From assembly GCA_023435025.1 (NCBI GenBank), contig JAEYSE010000015.1, forward strand, positions 1 through 32,850: a stretch of 32,850 nucleotides of DNA. The letters are read 5' to 3'. Source of the DNA: Bacillota bacterium. Lineage in GTDB: Bacteria; Bacillota; Clostridia; Christensenellales; CAG-138. The notes under the pieces were generated by a model that made no database searches, had not been told where the DNA came from, and saw only the letters and a list, made by a program, of their open reading frames with translations. Positions within the stretch are counted from its first letter, which is position 1. Each line of letters begins with the position of its first letter. Below are positions 29,726-32,850 of the stretch, piece after piece. The translations under genes and the position numbers were made by a program.

Positions 29726-32700
29726 ATGGCTGAACAACCGCATCCGTTGCTTAGGGTGCTCAAGCAATCGCCGGAATACAACCGGCTACATGAGATTTTG
29801 ACCGAGGCGGAAGGTCCCGCTTCGGCTTTTGGCCTGCCCGAAGCGCACCGCGCCCATGTATTCGCTGCGCTTGCCCAGAGTAAGGGCGGCCTTTTAATTG
29901 CGGCCAGCGAACAGGCGGCAGAGCGGCTATACCTTCTGGCTTCCTCGCTTTCGGACAAAATCGCGCTGCTGCCCGCACGGGAGCTGCCGCTTGTAAACGC
30001 CTATGCTGCCTCCGGGGAGGGGGCGAAACGGCGTATCGCGACGCTGACCAGGCTGAGCCTGGGAGAACCCGTGGGCGTAATCGCCTCGGTGGAATCGGCG
30101 TTGCAGCGGCTTGCGCCGCAGGCGGTATTAAAGCGCGCCGTGCATACCGTAAAGCTGGGGGAGGCGCATCCCCCGCGGGAGCTTCTTCGCGCGCTAATGG
30201 ACGCGGGCTACGAGCCGGTAGACCTGGTGGAAGGCCCGGGCCAGGCCAGCCTCAGAGGCGACATACTGGACGTATTCCCCCCGCACGCGCAGGAACCGTA
30301 CCGCATTGAGTTTTTTGACGATGAAATTGACCGCATGAGCATATTCGACCCTGCCACCCAGCGCTCGCTTGCACGGGTGGAGGAAGTCCTTTTGCCCCCC
30401 GCGACGGAAGCACCCCAGGACGGGGCGGCAATCGCACGCGCACTCAAGGCGACAAAGAACGCGAAGGGTTTCGACGCGCAGCGCATCGCGTGGGAGGAAA
30501 AGCGCGCGTGCCTAGGCGCGGAAATTTTATTGCCCATACTTTATGAAAACACGTTCACCATACTGGACCATCTACCCGAAGGCGCGCCCATATTTGTAGA
30601 GGAGCCGCACCGCGTAGAAGAGGCGGCAAACGCCGCCCACCGGCTGTTTGCGCAATCCGTCTCCGCCATGCTTTCGCGCGGAGAGGGCTTATCCGAACAG
30701 GCGGGGCTTTTGACGGAGCCGCACGCGCTGTTCACGCGGCTCAATACGCCGCGGACGGCGCTGCTGTTTGCGCTGGCGCGGAGTTTTTCACCCATCCATA
30801 TAAGGGAAAGCGTACAGTTTGACGCCCGTATCGCCCCGCATTACCCAGGCGAACGGGAGGAGCTTGCGCGGGATATTTCTCTTACGCGAAAGACAGGCGG
30901 CATGGTGGTGCTTTACGCGGGCTTGCACGCGCAGCGCCTGCAGCAGCAACTCCTGGACGAGGGCTGTGAGGTTGGGCTTGCGGAAACGCTCAACCGCGGG
31001 CTTGTGCCCGGCGAGGCGCTTCTTCTTTCCGAAAGCCTGCCGCAGGGCTTTTTATACCCCGCCTTCAAGCTCACGGTGCTGACCGAGGCAGAGCTGTTCG
31101 GTTTTTCCAAGCACGCCGCCAAAAAGCGGCATTCCGACAAACCACGTCTGGTGTTTTCCGAACTCAAGCCCGGCGACTACGTGGTGCACGAGTCACACGG
31201 TATCGGCCGGTTCCTGGGGGTGGAAGCGCTCACTGTACAGGATACCACGCGCGACTACCTCTTAATGGAATACCAGAACGGGGACCGGCTGTATATCCCC
31301 ACGGACCAGCTGGACCGCGTACAGAAGTACATCGGTTCGGACGACGAACCGAAGCTTTCCAAATTGGGGGGCAGCGAATGGCAAAAGCAGGTCACTCGCG
31401 CACGGAGCGCGGTAAAGGAACTGGCATTTGACCTAGCAAAGCTGTACGCGGAGCGGCACCAGACCAAGGGCTTTGCCTTCTCCCCCGATTCCGCGTGGCA
31501 AAAGCAGCTGGAGGAGCGTTTTCCGTATACCGAAACGCCGGACCAGCTCCAATGCATAGAAGATATTAAAAAAGATATGGAAAGCAGCCGCGTCATGGAC
31601 CGCCTGCTCTGCGGCGACGTGGGCTATGGCAAGACGGAAGTCGCGCTAAGGGCGGCGTTCAAGGCCGTTCAGGACAGCAAACAGGTGGCCGTGCTTGTTC
31701 CCACCACCATATTGGCACAGCAGCATTACAACACGCTTTCCACCCGGTTTTCCAGTTTTCCCGTACGGGTGGCGCTATTATCCCGCTTCAAAACCCCGCT
31801 GGAGCAAAAGGCCGTCAAAAAGGCTTTGGCCGAAGGATCGGTGGATATCGTGGTCGGCACCCACGCCCTATTAGGGAAAGAAGTGAAGTTCAAAGATCTT
31901 GGACTATTGATTGTGGACGAAGAGCAGCGCTTTGGCGTGGGGCACAAGGAACAGATCAAGAATATGAAGACGAGCGTGGATGTACTCACGCTGACCGCCA
32001 CGCCCATCCCCAGGACGCTGCATATGTCCATGATCGGCATACGGGATATGAGCGTGATCGAAACCCCGCCCGAGGACCGGTTTCCGGTGCAGACATACGT
32101 GCTGGAATATTCCGAAATGCTTCTGTGCGACGCCGTGAACAAGGAGCTTTCCCGCGGCGGGCAGTGCTATATCGTATACAATCAGGTACAGCGGCTGGAG
32201 CGTTACGCGGCCCGGTTAAAAGAACTGCTGCCCGAGGCCTCCATCGCCGTGGCCCACGGTCAGATGCCCGAGCACATGCTCGAACGCGTGATGCTGGATT
32301 ATATGGAAGGCCGCTACAACGTTCTTTTATGCAGCACCATCATAGAAAACGGCCTGGATATTTCCAACGCCAACACGCTGTTCGTGCTGGATTCGGATAA
32401 GATGGGCCTTTCGCAGCTCTACCAGCTGCGCGGGCGGGTGGGGCGCTCCACCCGGCTTGGGTACGCGTATTTTACGTTCGAGCGGGATAAGTCCTTATCG
32501 GAAGTGGCGCACAAGCGCCTAAGTGCCCTCACCGAGTTTGCGCAGTTTGGCGCGGGCCGTGAAATTGCGCTGCGCGACCTTGAAATACGCGGCGCGGGAA
32601 GCTTATTGGGTGCGCAGCAGCACGGGCACATCGCGGACATTGGCTATGAGTATTACACCAAGCTGATGGGGCAGGCAATCAAGGAAGCGCGCGGGGAAGT

Positions 32701-32850
32701 TACCGGACCGCCGGAAGTCGATACCGTCATCGATATCCCCGTTGATGCGCACATCCCCAAATGGTACATCAAAAGCGAGGTACAGCGGCTTTCCATGTAC
32801 AAACGCATTGCGCTCATTGCAGACCGCGCCATGCTCTACGATGTGCAGGA
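29726..32850 (+). CDS. mfd: Transcription-repair coupling factor (3' end outside window)
   Basis: 1041 codons are present and the frame is open at the right edge; 110-140 residues are probably missing. Mfd pushes stalled RNA polymerase off DNA lesions and recruits UvrA. The UvrB-homology module contains SLRGDILDVFPP (about 170-181). The polymerase-interaction domain starts near residue 478 (LKPGDYVVHESHGIGRFLG). The RecG-like motor has Walker A GDVGYGKT (630-637), the DEEQ box (731-734), TATPIPRTLHMSMIGIRD and LRGRVGRSTRLGYAYF. The C-terminal TRCF domain has just begun. ATG 29726 follows ACAGGAG by five bases. The gap to pth is 37 bases without a terminator. The regions in view are all intact. 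Confidence 0.97.
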   Translation, partial: MAEQPHPLLRVLKQSPEYNRLHEILTEAEGPASAFGLPEAHRAHVFAALAQSKGGLLIAASEQAAERLYLLASSLSDKIALLPARELPLVNAYAASGEGAKRRIATLTRLSLGEPVGVIASVESALQRLAPQAVLKRAVHTVKLGEAHPPRELLRALMDAGYEPVDLVEGPGQASLRGDILDVFPPHAQEPYRIEFFDDEIDRMSIFDPATQRSLARVEEVLLPPATEAPQDGAAIARALKATKNAKGFDAQRIAWEEKRACLGAEILLPILYENTFTILDHLPEGAPIFVEEPHRVEEAANAAHRLFAQSVSAMLSRGEGLSEQAGLLTEPHALFTRLNTPRTALLFALARSFSPIHIRESVQFDARIAPHYPGEREELARDISLTRKTGGMVVLYAGLHAQRLQQQLLDEGCEVGLAETLNRGLVPGEALLLSESLPQGFLYPAFKLTVLTEAELFGFSKHAAKKRHSDKPRLVFSELKPGDYVVHESHGIGRFLGVEALTVQDTTRDYLLMEYQNGDRLYIPTDQLDRVQKYIGSDDEPKLSKLGGSEWQKQVTRARSAVKELAFDLAKLYAERHQTKGFAFSPDSAWQKQLEERFPYTETPDQLQCIEDIKKDMESSRVMDRLLCGDVGYGKTEVALRAAFKAVQDSKQVAVLVPTTILAQQHYNTLSTRFSSFPVRVALLSRFKTPLEQKAVKKALAEGSVDIVVGTHALLGKEVKFKDLGLLIVDEEQRFGVGHKEQIKNMKTSVDVLTLTATPIPRTLHMSMIGIRDMSVIETPPEDRFPVQTYVLEYSEMLLCDAVNKELSRGGQCYIVYNQVQRLERYAARLKELLPEASIAVAHGQMPEHMLERVMLDYMEGRYNVLLCSTIIENGLDISNANTLFVLDSDKMGLSQLYQLRGRVGRSTRLGYAYFTFERDKSLSEVAHKRLSALTEFAQFGAGREIALRDLEIRGAGSLLGAQQHGHIADIGYEYYTKLMGQAIKEARGEVTGPPEVDTVIDIPVDAHIPKWYIKSEVQRLSMYKRIALIADRAMLYDVQ

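Overview
The window looks like chromosomal DNA of a low-oxygen Firmicute, most likely a member of the Clostridia (a Christensenellales-like gut lineage would fit, but that is inference). The reasons are the oxygen-independent ribonucleotide reductase, strong AGGAGG-type ribosome binding sites, lipoprotein rather than periplasmic binding proteins, a BMP-family nucleoside-type transporter, PrsA-like foldase lipoproteins, and frequent GTG/TTG starts. No phage, insertion sequence, CRISPR, rRNA or tRNA was seen. Coding density is high and composition is even, so nothing suggests recent transfer.

Layout. Positions 1-1579 (minus) hold the N-terminal two thirds of nrdD, with a NrdR-type operator pair at its promoter and an unusual hairpin between ribosome binding site and start codon. 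folC (1863-3155, plus) diverges from it. From 11486 down to 3241 (minus) runs an eight-gene sugar locus: LacI-type regulator, xylose-isomerase-like TIM barrel, lipoprotein sugar-binding protein, two-domain ABC ATPase, two permeases, FucU/RbsD-type mutarotase and a GATase1-like protein. A GNAT acetyltransferase (11777-12304, plus) is followed by a polar amino-acid ABC transporter (12361-14747, minus: binding protein, permease, ATPase). Then come serA and serC (14977-17076, minus), a BMP-type nucleoside ABC transporter (17167-22222, minus), threonine synthase (22377-23618, minus) and two tandem PrsA-like lipoproteins (23822-26511, minus). The right end is a plus-strand run of a P-type cation ATPase (TTG start at 26734), pth and mfd; mfd runs off the window.

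How it fits together. All three ABC importers start with the binding-protein gene or place it ahead of the membrane genes, and in all three a stable stem-loop sits directly after the binding-protein gene. This is the usual way to make binding protein in excess. The sugar locus carries its own regulator and two or three likely catabolic or isomerising enzymes but no kinase or aldolase, so its substrate is not evident. serC/serA, thrC and the amino-acid and nucleoside importers form a loose amino-acid and nucleotide supply neighbourhood.

No wholly new defence or mobile system is visible. The points most worth checking are the hairpin-bridged nrdD start, the uncharacterised sugar locus with substituted key residues, the repeated AATAATTCGTATT-type boxes at two transporter promoters (one set next to a PurBox-like site), and the pair of foldase-like lipoproteins with a long helical insertion.
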